Assembly (NCBI GenBank): GCA_002328035.1
Contig: DCVL01000041.1
Span: 1 to 49,485 of the forward strand
Origin: Geobacter sp. UBA2189
GTDB lineage: Bacteria; Desulfobacterota; Desulfuromonadia; Geobacterales; Pseudopelobacteraceae
Length of the DNA stretch: 49,485 nt
Direction: 5' to 3'
Below, one piece after another: positions 33,772 through 42,516 of the stretch. Position numbers and translations under genes: made by a program. Numbering within the stretch: position 1 is the first letter of the stretch; each line of letters starts with the position of its first letter. The notes beneath the pieces are model-generated. The model made no database searches and was not told the DNA's origin. It saw only the letters and a program-made list of their open reading frames with translations.

Positions 33772-34779
33772 ATGAGGGTTCTTGTTACAGGAGCCGCAGG
33801 CTTTATCGGCTCACACCTCTCTATGAGGCTGCTTGCACGTGGAGATACGGTTACAGGCCTGGATAATCTTAACGACTATTATGATGTCTCACTTAAAGAA
33901 GCCAGACTTGCCAGATTTGCGGACAATGATGGATTCGAGTTTATAAAGGGAGGCCTGGAAGATCGCAGGCTTCTTGATGCGCTGTTTGCCTCCCGCAACT
34001 TCGATGCAGTCATAAATCTGGCCGCTCAGGCAGGTGTCAGATATTCCCTTACAAATCCTCATGCCTACGTTGACAGCAACCTTGTCGGATTTATGAATAT
34101 TCTTGAAGGCTGCCGCCACAACGGGGTCAAACATCTGGTATACGCCTCCTCCAGTTCTGTCTATGGCGCCAATACTGCGATGCCATTTTCTGTACATCAG
34201 AATGTGGATCACCCGCTATCATTGTACGCAGCCACAAAGAAGGCCAATGAACTTATGGCTCATACATATTCCAGCCTATACGGACTGCCCACTACCGGCT
34301 TGCGTTTTTTTACCGTCTATGGACCATGGGGAAGACCTGATATGGCGCTTTTCCTTTTTACAAAGGCCATTCTGGAAGGTAAACCGATCGATGTCTTTAA
34401 TCATGGCAAGATGAAACGTGACTTTACCTTTGTTGATGACATTGTTGAAGGGATAGTCAGGGTAACCGACCGGACGGCAACAGCAAACAAGGAATGGACT
34501 GGAATGGCTCCTGACCCTGGAACCAGCTTTGCCCCCTGGAAGGTCTACAACATAGGAAACAATCAGCCTGTGGAGCTGCTTTACTTCATTGAGACCGTTG
34601 AAAAATGCCTGGGCATGAAAGCGGTCAAGAACCTCTTGCCCCTCCAGGCTGGCGATGTACCTGCCACCTTTGCAGATGTTGACGATCTGATGGCTGATAC
34701 AGGTTTCAAGCCTGCAACACCGATTGAAGAGGGAATAGCAAGATTTGTTGAGTGGTATCGCGAGTATTATGCCGTATAA
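33772..34779 (+). CDS. NAD-dependent sugar epimerase, UDP-glucuronate 4-epimerase type
   Basis: Extended short-chain dehydrogenase of 335 residues. VTGAAGFIGSHLSMRLL is the NAD-binding GxxGxxG, GLDNLNDYYDVSLKEARLA is characteristic of the UDP-glucuronate 4-epimerase (CapI) group, YASSSSVYG supplies the catalytic Ser/Thr, and SLYAATKKANE the YxxxK pair. Activity would give UDP-galacturonate for surface polysaccharides. ATG 33772 follows AGGAGG. It is placed between ilvA and the GH57 gene. Substrate assignment is by family resemblance. Confidence 0.88.
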   Translation: MRVLVTGAAGFIGSHLSMRLLARGDTVTGLDNLNDYYDVSLKEARLARFADNDGFEFIKGGLEDRRLLDALFASRNFDAVINLAAQAGVRYSLTNPHAYVDSNLVGFMNILEGCRHNGVKHLVYASSSSVYGANTAMPFSVHQNVDHPLSLYAATKKANELMAHTYSSLYGLPTTGLRFFTVYGPWGRPDMALFLFTKAILEGKPIDVFNHGKMKRDFTFVDDIVEGIVRVTDRTATANKEWTGMAPDPGTSFAPWKVYNIGNNQPVELLYFIETVEKCLGMKAVKNLLPLQAGDVPATFADVDDLMADTGFKPATPIEEGIARFVEWYREYYAV

Positions 34780-34906
34780 GATATTATTTGAAGGGGATTT
34801 ATTCAAAAACTGATTTGAATTTTCCTCCTTGCCATCTGCTTATCATCTGATAAATTCAAGATGAATAGTGCTGCTTATCTCTGATATTTGTCGTTTGAGG
34901 TCTTCC

Positions 34907-37096
34907 ATGACTACTCCGCTTGACATTATCTTTATCTGGCATATGCACCAGCCATATTACAAAGATCCGGTAAAGGGAGAATACGCCCTGCCCTGGACCT
35001 ACCTGCATGCCATAAAAGATTATTACGACATGCCGGCCATTGTAGAAGACACTCCTGGAGCCAAAGCGGTCTTTAACATTGTGCCATCACTGGTGGAGCA
35101 GCTACTCGACTATGCCGCCGGAACCGCAGTTGATCCTTTTCTTGTAAAGGGTCAGATGAATCCTTCTGATATGTCAGATGATGACCGGATCTTTCTGCTT
35201 GAGAATTTTTTCTCTGCAAACCGTCAGAGGATGATAGAGCCTCACCGCCGTTATCTTGAACTGCTGTATATGGCTGGAGAGGGCAAGCCTGATGCCGTAA
35301 AGGACAGGGTACGGCATTTTACGGAGCAGGATCTTCTGGATCTGCAGGTCAGCTTCTTCCTCGCATGGACAGGCGAGGCTGCCCGCCGCCGTTTTCCTGT
35401 CTTCAAACAGCTGCTTGCCAAAGGGCAAGGCTACTCGCCTGAAGACAGAACACTTTTGTTTGAAACGCAAAGAAAAGTAATCAACGAGATCGTTCCACTA
35501 TACAAGAGGCTTCATCAAGAGGGGCGTATTGAGCTTTCTGTAACCCCCTATTTTCACCCTATCCTGCCACTTCTTTGCGATACCCAGTTAGCCAGAGAGG
35601 CAATGCCCAGGGTCACACTGCCACAGGAACGGTTCAGGCATCCGGAGGACGCCCGCGCCCAGATCTGCCAAGGACTCGATTACTTTGAGGAGGTATTCGG
35701 GATTAAGCCAAAGGGGATGTGGCCTTCCGAAGGTTCGGTAAGCGACGAGGTACTCAGGTTAATCTCTGAATGCGGACTTGAGTGGGTTGCCACAGATGAG
35801 GAGGTGCTTGCACGTTCTCTGGATGGTGGTCTGGGTAAGCATCATGAGCAGCTCTACCACCCTTGGCGCTTTTCAACCGGCAGAGGTGAGATCGGGATCT
35901 TTTTCAGGGATCATGAACTTTCAGATCTCATAGGCTTTACCTACAGCCAGTGGGATGCACGCCGTGCCGTCGCTGATTTCACCGGACGCCTTCGTCATAT
36001 AGGAAACCAGATCGGCAGTGAAGGAAAGGTTATCCCTGTAATTCTCGATGGAGAAAACGCATGGGAGTTTTATCCTGATAATGGATACAGCTTCCTCTCC
36101 GGGGTTTACAGCGCCATAGCTGAAGCAACTGACCTAAACCTGACCACCTGTAGTGAACTGCTCGAAAAAACATGTTTTGAGGGAAGATTGCACAAAATAC
36201 ATCCAGGTTCATGGATAAACGCCAACTACGGCATCTGGATAGGTCACCCTGAGGAAAACCTGGCATGGGATCTTGTATCTTCGGCACGAAATGCAATTAT
36301 CGAAAACAACCCTGAAGCCGCGCGTCAACTTGCCGCCGGAAAGCTTAACGGAGATCCTGTAGCCAGGATGCTATGCAGATCACTATATGCAGCTGAGGGT
36401 AGTGACTGGTTCTGGTGGTTCGGCGACGACCATTTTTCACCCCACAGCGATCGTTTTGATCGCCTGTTCCGTCAACATCTGACCAATATCTTCACAACAC
36501 TTGGAATCAGCCCCCCACATGAACTCCTTGAACCTATCAAGAAGAAAAGTCCGGCAGGGCTGGTCAGGGAACCGGCCGGCTTCATAGAGCCGGATATAAA
36601 CGGCAGGGTCAGCGACTACTTTGAGTGGCTGGCAGCAGGTCTGTTTGACCTGACACGACAGGGTTCTGCAATGCACTCATCCGAGCGATTGTTGCAAGGG
36701 CTATACTGGGGATACAACCGCAATTCCCTCTATTTCAGAATAGACGCAATACAGGATTTTTCAAGAATCCTTAAAGAAAACGACATACTGGCTCTTCAGC
36801 TGATAGCAGACAGGGAGTATCGTCTTCCAATGCAAACAACCTTTACCGAAGGCTTCCTGCTGGCAAGAGAAACCGGAAACTGGGTTCCGACAAACGCCTG
36901 CTGCAACTGGGCAATTGATCGTACCTGTGAAATAGCCGTACCGCTGGAACTGCTGAAACTGCTGCCTGGCTCAAAGCTGTTTGTCAACATCACACTAACC
37001 CGCAACAGCGAGGAAATCGGTCGCTGGCCGAGCGACAATCCTCTGATGCTCAACTACGAGGGGGCAGACCTCGAGACAAACGACTGGTTGATATAG
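34907..37096 (+). CDS. Glycoside hydrolase family 57 alpha-amylase/amylopullulanase-like enzyme
   Basis: A 729-residue cytosolic protein (no signal peptide). GH57 motifs are visible: FIWHMHQPYY (motif 1), the motif 2 region PYFHPILPLL, GMWPSEGSVSDEVL carrying the probable nucleophile glutamate, and FFRDHELSDLIGF carrying the probable acid/base aspartate. A later DGENAWEFYPDNG matches motif 5. A C-terminal beta-rich domain follows. The substrate is probably glycogen or maltodextrin. The adjacent galT, 11 bases away, supports a role in storage sugar turnover. ATG 34907 has GAGG upstream. A GTG at 34868 gives an unlikely extension. Confidence 0.9.
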   Translation: MTTPLDIIFIWHMHQPYYKDPVKGEYALPWTYLHAIKDYYDMPAIVEDTPGAKAVFNIVPSLVEQLLDYAAGTAVDPFLVKGQMNPSDMSDDDRIFLLENFFSANRQRMIEPHRRYLELLYMAGEGKPDAVKDRVRHFTEQDLLDLQVSFFLAWTGEAARRRFPVFKQLLAKGQGYSPEDRTLLFETQRKVINEIVPLYKRLHQEGRIELSVTPYFHPILPLLCDTQLAREAMPRVTLPQERFRHPEDARAQICQGLDYFEEVFGIKPKGMWPSEGSVSDEVLRLISECGLEWVATDEEVLARSLDGGLGKHHEQLYHPWRFSTGRGEIGIFFRDHELSDLIGFTYSQWDARRAVADFTGRLRHIGNQIGSEGKVIPVILDGENAWEFYPDNGYSFLSGVYSAIAEATDLNLTTCSELLEKTCFEGRLHKIHPGSWINANYGIWIGHPEENLAWDLVSSARNAIIENNPEAARQLAAGKLNGDPVARMLCRSLYAAEGSDWFWWFGDDHFSPHSDRFDRLFRQHLTNIFTTLGISPPHELLEPIKKKSPAGLVREPAGFIEPDINGRVSDYFEWLAAGLFDLTRQGSAMHSSERLLQGLYWGYNRNSLYFRIDAIQDFSRILKENDILALQLIADREYRLPMQTTFTEGFLLARETGNWVPTNACCNWAIDRTCEIAVPLELLKLLPGSKLFVNITLTRNSEEIGRWPSDNPLMLNYEGADLETNDWLI

Positions 37097-37107
37097 GGGA
37101 TATATAA

Positions 37108-38133
37108 ATGTCTGAACTTAGATGGGATCCATTAAAACTTCACTGGGTTATTATTGCGACAGAACGTGGGCGCCGTCCACGGGATTTTCAGGCAGAGCAT
37201 ATCCCTATGCCGATTACCTCATGCCCCTTCTGTTACGGCAATGAAGACAAGACCCCGCCTGAGATCTTTGCCATCCGTCCAAGCGGCATGCCAAACATGC
37301 CCAACTGGAAGGTTCGGGTAATCCCCAACAAATATCCGGCCTTGCGGATTGAGGGAGAACTCGAAAATCGGGGTGTCGGTCCATATGACGTAATGAACGG
37401 CATAGGGGCGCATGAGGTTATAATCGAAACCCCTGATCATGATAAATCCCTGACCGATCTCTCCCCAGCCGACATAACCAACGTACTCATCACCTGGAGA
37501 ACCCGTCTGCTCGATCTCCGCCATGATTTCCGTTTTCGCTATATGATCCTGTTCAAGAATCATGGAGCAAGGGCAGGAGCCTCGCTTGCCCACTCCCACA
37601 GCCAGCTGATAGCTGTCCCGATGCTCCCCCCTGTTGCTGCAACAGAACTAAAGGTCTGCCGTGCCCACTATGCGAATAAAGAGCGTTGCATATTCTGTGA
37701 TCTTATAGCCTTTGAGCTTGAGCAGGGAACTCGTGTAGTCCGCGAATTTTCAAACTTTGTAACACTTGCCCCGTTTGCGGCCAGCTTCCCTTTTGAACTG
37801 CGCCTTTATCCCAAACGGCACAGCCATGACTTCGCGCTTATGAACGATGCCCAGATGGCAGAGTTGGCAGTAGCGCTAAAAGATATGCTTATGCGTGTAA
37901 AGACGGTTTTGAAAGACACCCCTTACAACTTTATCCTGCACACCTGTCCGCCAATGCACAGACGACCGGGCAAACCGGCCATGTGGACATCTCTTGAATA
38001 CGACTACCACTGGCATATAGAGCTTGTTCCCCGACTTACCTCCATTGCCGGTTTTGAATGGGGCACAGGCTTCTTTATCAATCCAACCTCACCCGAGGAT
38101 GCCGCACTGTTCCTCCGTGAGGCAGATCTTTAG
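37108..38133 (+). CDS. galT: Galactose-1-phosphate uridylyltransferase
   Basis: HIT-superfamily nucleotidyltransferase of 341 residues. Zinc-type cysteines are in SCPFCYG. NGIGAHEVIIETP and KNHGARAGASLAHSHSQLIA include the active-site HSHSQ, where the first histidine is uridylylated. A second metal or structural motif is RCIFCDL, and the C-terminal YHWHIELVPRL is conserved. Exchanges UMP between UDP-glucose and galactose-1-phosphate, though members next to GH57 genes may use other sugar phosphates. Its stop overlaps the GTG start of the next gene. Confidence 0.93.
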   Translation: MSELRWDPLKLHWVIIATERGRRPRDFQAEHIPMPITSCPFCYGNEDKTPPEIFAIRPSGMPNMPNWKVRVIPNKYPALRIEGELENRGVGPYDVMNGIGAHEVIIETPDHDKSLTDLSPADITNVLITWRTRLLDLRHDFRFRYMILFKNHGARAGASLAHSHSQLIAVPMLPPVAATELKVCRAHYANKERCIFCDLIAFELEQGTRVVREFSNFVTLAPFAASFPFELRLYPKRHSHDFALMNDAQMAELAVALKDMLMRVKTVLKDTPYNFILHTCPPMHRRPGKPAMWTSLEYDYHWHIELVPRLTSIAGFEWGTGFFINPTSPEDAALFLREADL

Positions 38134-39014
38134 TGCCTCTTTCTCTTTCTATAAAGGAGACCCTTGAACAGCTTTATGCCAACCGTTCACAGCAACATCT
38201 GGCAAACGACCCACTCTCTTTTTGTCATACCTACAAAACCAGGCAGGATCAGGAAGTTGCGGCTCTTATCGCTGCGGTCTTCTCATATGGGGCGGTAAAG
38301 GTCATAAAGGGAACCCTTTCCCGCATATTCAGCATCATGGGCAGCTCTCCATCAGGATTTGCCGACAGTTTTGAACCCGTAAAACACCGCCAGCTATTAC
38401 ATGGCTTTAAACACCGCTTTAATAACGAAGATGACCTGGCTGCACTGTTTCTGGCTATTCGTCAGATACGCCTACAGCACGGAAGCATCGAACAGTTTTT
38501 CAGCCAGTTTCATACAACTGATGCCAACACCGTTGAGCAGGCCTTAAACGCCTTCAGCGCCTCAATATTCGGCCTCGATTACACCCCTCTCTTTGGCACC
38601 AACGGACTCCCTGAGAAGAGTTCGTTTCGCTTCCTCTTTCCATCACCGGTCGCCGGTAGTGCCTGCAAACGGATCTGCATGTTCCTCCGCTGGATGGTAC
38701 GACCTGCAGACGGCATAGATCTGGGGCTTTGGAAATCCGTTAAACCTTCACAGCTGATAATACCTGTAGACAAACATATTGAAAGAATTTCACAGATGCT
38801 CGGCCTTACCCTTCGTCACACACCTGACTGGAAAATGGCAAAAGAGATCACCTCAAACCTCAAACTGCTTGATCCACTGGATCCTGTAAAGTACGACTTT
38901 TCACTCTGCCATCTTGGAATATCTGAAGGCTGCTCGGGACGAAGAGGTTCCACCTGCTCAAACTGCCCGGTTGAACCGTTCTGTAGCCCGGAGATCATAG
39001 GCAGGCGGCAATAG
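38133..39014 (+). CDS. TIGR02757/DUF2400 family protein
   Basis: A 293-residue protein of the TIGR02757 family, function unknown. Recognised from QDQEVAALIAAVFSYGAVKVIKGTL near the N-terminus, LFPSPVAGSACKRICMFLRWMVRP in the middle, and a C-terminal Cys cluster GCSGRRGSTCSNCPVEPFC. That cluster resembles the iron-sulfur or zinc ends of HhH-GPD-type DNA glycosylases, so a nucleic-acid role is possible but unproven. The GTG start overlaps the galT stop by one base, which points to translational coupling. Last gene before the CRISPR region. Confidence 0.88.
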   Translation: MPLSLSIKETLEQLYANRSQQHLANDPLSFCHTYKTRQDQEVAALIAAVFSYGAVKVIKGTLSRIFSIMGSSPSGFADSFEPVKHRQLLHGFKHRFNNEDDLAALFLAIRQIRLQHGSIEQFFSQFHTTDANTVEQALNAFSASIFGLDYTPLFGTNGLPEKSSFRFLFPSPVAGSACKRICMFLRWMVRPADGIDLGLWKSVKPSQLIIPVDKHIERISQMLGLTLRHTPDWKMAKEITSNLKLLDPLDPVKYDFSLCHLGISEGCSGRRGSTCSNCPVEPFCSPEIIGRRQ

Positions 39015-39039
39015 AGGGCAAGAACCCGAAACCAGGCAT

Positions 39040-39070
39040 GATCCCCCCTAAATTCCCCCCAGCATTCCCC
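39040..39070 (-). repeat. Degenerate copy of the C/G-rich palindromic repeat (A0)
   Basis: ATCCCCCCTAAATTCCCCCC is the reverse complement of the GGGGGATTTAGGGGGAT arm found in the other copies. The palindromic partner arm is missing or diverged. It starts 26 bases after the stop of the TIGR02757 gene. Confidence 0.5.
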
Positions 39071-39307
39071 AGCCTATTTATCCTGTACCTATTTAAAAAT
39101 TGGGTATCCATCTCGCAAAAGACATATTTTGTCGTGGTGTTGTGATAGCTTATTGAAAAAAAGATTGAACCTGGACGCTGGTTGGGGAGGGTGTGGTGGT
39201 AGGGTGGCGGAAAATGTGATGGGTGGTATAGTTTTAAACACTTTGAAACCGGTACTTTTTTGAGGGAAAGTGACGGTGATAAATGGCCAAAGGGCGATTG
39301 ATGGAAG
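39071..39307. other. Intergenic stretch bracketed by oppositely oriented repeats
   Basis: No convincing gene is seen. A 21-codon frame (starting MAKGRLMEVDVL) runs from about 39283 into the following repeat and may be chance. A cas promoter is expected somewhere here, but I cannot assign -35 and -10 boxes with confidence. The stretch lies between reverse copy A0 and forward copies A1 and A2. Confidence 0.4.
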
Positions 39308-39400
39308 TAGATGTTTTGAAGCCCCCCTTTCAGAAAGGGAGGATTTAGGGTGTTAGATGTTTTGAAGTCCCCCTTTAGAAAGGGGGATTTAGGGGGATTT
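39308..39400 (+). repeat. Two tandem copies of the C/G-rich palindromic repeat (A1, A2)
   Basis: Copy A1 (39308-39353) and copy A2 (39354-39400) each begin with the 14-mer TAGATGTTTTGAAG, followed by a hairpin CCCCCTTT-AGAAAGGGGG and then GATTTAGGGGGATTT (degraded in A1). The same unit recurs inside the cas operon at 45213, 45662 and 47246. Confidence 0.85.
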
Positions 39401-39401
39401 G

Positions 39402-39593
39402 ATGTACCACCTAGATTATTACCTTGAATTCATGGCCTAAACAGGCCACTGGCGCTGTACGGATATTGGTACACGGGTGGTTGTGGCGATAAAGCCGGAT
39501 GGCTATCCCAGAAACTGGGTTGAGCCACCATATTCGATTGTTGAGACGGTTTTTGACGAGTATGATTTTGGCGGATTGTGGGTGGAGGAGTGA
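39402..39593 (+). pseudogene. Remnant small reading frame coupled to cas3, with in-frame TAA
   Basis: Reading from ATG 39402 gives 64 codons ending in a TGA that overlaps the cas3 ATG (TGATG), but codon 13 is TAA (39438-39440). The part after that stop (GHWRCTDIGTRVVVAIK, then RNWVEPPYSIVETVFDEYD) looks like genuine protein and resembles a small uncharacterised bacterial family as I remember it. That resemblance needs a search. Repeat A2 abuts its 5' end, so insertion may have replaced the original beginning. It could be a dead gene, or translation could begin at an internal GTG after the stop. Confidence 0.45.
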
Positions 39594-41773
39594 TGGAATA
39601 TTTTGCACATTCTGAAAATGACAACATGAAGAAACACCCACTGGCAAAACATCTGCATGAAACAGCTAGACTTGCAGAGTCTTTTGTCGGATGCGAGGAG
39701 TTAAAACCCATATTCAGACTGTCTGGCTTACTTCACGATTTTGGCAAATACCAGCTTGAATTCCAGAATTATCTCGAGTACGGAGGACGGCGCGGCAGTG
39801 TACCCCATGCGAAGTGGGGTGCAGGATATGCAAGGAAGTTCAAAGCTAACGAGATTTCAATTGCAATAGACGGCCATCATAAAGGGCTACCCGATCGTGT
39901 TACTTGGCAAAATGACACTAACGAAATTGTTCATGATGATCAGCCAGGATTTGATGACGTAATGAGAGCGTTTGTCAAGGACACCGGTTTTGAGGAAACA
40001 GCATTTTCAGAACTCAACAAACTTCCATTTGATCCATCTCAGCGGGAACTACTCATCCGTTACCTTTTTAGCTCCCTGACCGACAGCGACTGGCTCTCAA
40101 CAGAAGCTCATTTTAAGACCGAAACATCAGCACTTCGTCCTACCCGTACGCTACCTCTCTCATTCATGATGGATAAACTGGAAGAAGAGTTCGCTGCCAA
40201 ATCTAAAGACGGCGAAATTAACAAACTGCGCAACTGCGTCCGTATGGAAGCAATCGCCAAGGCATCTTTGCCTGTCGGCTGTTATTCGCTGGCCTTGCCA
40301 ACAGGCATAGGGAAAACCTTGACTTCATTGGCGTGGGCATTGCGTCATGCCAAACAAAATGGGCTGAAGCGTATTATCATTGTCTTGCCGTACATCAGCA
40401 TTATTGACCAGACCGCCCGCGAGTTAAAAAGAATCTTTGGCGAAGAATGGATTCTTGAGCACCACTCCAGCTTCAATGAGTCAACTAATTTGAATACGGA
40501 TAAACATGAGGATTATTCCACCGATCAGAAGAGAAAGCAGCTTGCCTGCGAAAATTGGGATTATCCACTCATTGTCACCACTACTGTGCAGTTCTTCGAG
40601 TCTCTGTTCAGTAACAAACCTTCCAAATGTCGCAAAATCCACAATATTTCAGAATCAGTCGTTATTTTTGACGAAGTACAGACCATCCCCAAGGAAATCA
40701 TTCTGCCAACATTAGGGATGCTGAATGACGTGCAGGCCGTTATGAAAGCCTCCTTCCTTTTCTGCACCGCCACCCAGCCTGCCTATGAGAAGCGTTCAGG
40801 ATTCAATGGCATTACTTCGATTACACCGCTCATTACAGATCCCGGTATTCTGTACGACAAGACCAAGCGTGTTACCTATCACCTGTTGGACGAGTTGACC
40901 CCCATATCGTTTGCCCGATTGCAGGATGCAGTTATTGAACACAACGAAGCGGCGCTGGTTATTTTCAACACCAAGAAGGATGCGCTGGAGTTCTTCTCGC
41001 TGATGAAATCAGGAAATTCCTGGGATGCCTGTTATCATCTGTCAACCGCCATGTGTCCCCATCACCGGAAGGCGACAATCCAGCAGATTAGAGACGATCT
41101 GAAGGAAAAGAGGAAAATTCTTGTAGTTTCGACGCAACTGATTGAAGCCGGGGTGGATTTCGATTTTCCCCTGGTGTTTCGGGCGTTGGCACCGTTAGAG
41201 GCCATCATTCAATCCGCCGGACGCTGCAACCGGGAAGGGTTGCTGAACCAATACGGCAGACTTGGCAATGTGTATCTGTTTCTGCTGGAAGAGGCGCATT
41301 ACCCCAACAAGACCTATCAAGCCTGTGCCTGTTATGCGGCGGAATTGCTGCAGAGTGACATTGAACAACTCTACAGCCATGATGTGTTTGAGAAATATTA
41401 TGCCAGTGTTTTCAGTCTATACATTGATCAAGCAAATCAACAGGCCATTAGTGATGCCAGGAAAACATTCAATTTTGAAACCGTGAATAACAGCTACCGG
41501 TATCTGGATGACCATTCCGAGGGGCTGTTCATTTATAATTATAACGACGAGAGCAGGCAACTGCTGCATAAGTTGCAAGACAAGAAATTCCTCTCGCGTG
41601 ACGATTACCGTGCCATGCAGCCGTTTACAGTGCAGGCATACGCAAACTTCATTCACCAAAATCGTGAGGATGTGAAGACTTCTCCTCACGGTTTCAAAAT
41701 ATGGTACGGCAACTATGATCCGGCTACGGGAATCTCCGTGGCTCCAATGGAGGTGGACAAGTATGTGGTGTGA
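39593..41773 (+). CDS. cas3: CRISPR-associated nuclease-helicase Cas3 (type I-C)
   Basis: Degrades target DNA recruited by Cascade. In the 726-residue protein the HD nuclease domain comes first (FAHSENDN, HPLAKHLHETARLAESF, GLLHDFGKYQ with H48-D49, then VPHAKWGAGYA). An SF2 helicase follows: Walker A LPTGIGKTLT (about 235-244), DEVQ box VIFDEVQTIP (about 357-366), a strand-transfer motif in STQLIEAGVDFDFP, and motif VI QSAGRCNREG. The HD and helicase parts are in one chain, usual for I-C. ATG 39593 follows GGAGGAG. The stop is 14 bases before the preferred cas5 start. Confidence 0.95.
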   Translation: MEYFAHSENDNMKKHPLAKHLHETARLAESFVGCEELKPIFRLSGLLHDFGKYQLEFQNYLEYGGRRGSVPHAKWGAGYARKFKANEISIAIDGHHKGLPDRVTWQNDTNEIVHDDQPGFDDVMRAFVKDTGFEETAFSELNKLPFDPSQRELLIRYLFSSLTDSDWLSTEAHFKTETSALRPTRTLPLSFMMDKLEEEFAAKSKDGEINKLRNCVRMEAIAKASLPVGCYSLALPTGIGKTLTSLAWALRHAKQNGLKRIIIVLPYISIIDQTARELKRIFGEEWILEHHSSFNESTNLNTDKHEDYSTDQKRKQLACENWDYPLIVTTTVQFFESLFSNKPSKCRKIHNISESVVIFDEVQTIPKEIILPTLGMLNDVQAVMKASFLFCTATQPAYEKRSGFNGITSITPLITDPGILYDKTKRVTYHLLDELTPISFARLQDAVIEHNEAALVIFNTKKDALEFFSLMKSGNSWDACYHLSTAMCPHHRKATIQQIRDDLKEKRKILVVSTQLIEAGVDFDFPLVFRALAPLEAIIQSAGRCNREGLLNQYGRLGNVYLFLLEEAHYPNKTYQACACYAAELLQSDIEQLYSHDVFEKYYASVFSLYIDQANQQAISDARKTFNFETVNNSYRYLDDHSEGLFIYNYNDESRQLLHKLQDKKFLSRDDYRAMQPFTVQAYANFIHQNREDVKTSPHGFKIWYGNYDPATGISVAPMEVDKYVV

Positions 41774-41787
41774 TCAAGGAGGCGGAT

Positions 41788-42516
41788 ATGCTCGATGATC
41801 GGGTAGTGCGGGTGAAGGTGACGGGCGATTATGCCTGTTTCACCAGACCGGATTTAAAGGTAGAGAGGATGACTTATCCCTGCATGACGCCCTCTGCGGC
41901 GCGTGGTGTGCTGGATTCAATCCTCTGGAAGCCGGAGTTCCAGTGGTATGTCAGGCGGATCATTGTTCTGAATCCGGTGCGGTTCATGTCTGTGAAGCGG
42001 AATGAAATAAACACCAAGCAGGGTAAAAACCCGATTGTCATTGAAGAGAGACGGGCGCAACGCAACAGTGTCATTTTGCGAGATGTTGCCTACATCATCG
42101 AGGCGTCGATCTTTATGGGCAATGCGAATGATAAACGAATGTATGAAAAATACGTTGGCATGACAGACAAGAGGGAAGGGATATTCCCCCGACGTGTCAA
42201 AAAGGGGCAGTGCTGGCGCAGGCCATACCTGGGTACCCGCGAATTCTCTGCTGAATTTATGCAACCGGATGAAAACGACCAACCAATTCAGGAAACCATT
42301 CCTATTGGAAGCATGTTGTTCGATATCTTTTATGATGAAGCGGGCAAGCCGCAACCGCTCTTTTTTGAGGCTGCCATCCATGATGGCGTGCTGAATTGCG
42401 AAGTTCCGGAAAATGACCAGATGATGCGTTCAACCCATGTCAGGCCACCTATTGACAATGAAGTCTCCTCCTCTATCTACGAGTTCAACCGGCGGGAAGA
42501 GGAGGATGCGGCATGA
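41788..42516 (+). CDS. cas5c: Cas5c (Cas5d) crRNA-processing Cascade subunit
   Basis: In type I-C systems Cas5 replaces Cas6: it cuts the repeat hairpin of pre-crRNA and then caps the 5' end of the crRNA. The 242-residue protein starts with VVRVKVTGDYACFTRPDLKVERMTYPCMTPSAARGVLDSI, the RAMP-fold beginning typical of Cas5 in subtype I-C. PRRVKKGQCWRRPYLGTREFSAEF is the conserved C-terminal segment. No cas6 gene is present, in agreement. ATG 41788 has AAGGAGG upstream. A GTG at 41770 inside the cas3 end is less likely. The stop overlaps the cas8c start (ATGA). Confidence 0.94.
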   Translation: MLDDRVVRVKVTGDYACFTRPDLKVERMTYPCMTPSAARGVLDSILWKPEFQWYVRRIIVLNPVRFMSVKRNEINTKQGKNPIVIEERRAQRNSVILRDVAYIIEASIFMGNANDKRMYEKYVGMTDKREGIFPRRVKKGQCWRRPYLGTREFSAEFMQPDENDQPIQETIPIGSMLFDIFYDEAGKPQPLFFEAAIHDGVLNCEVPENDQMMRSTHVRPPIDNEVSSSIYEFNRREEEDAA

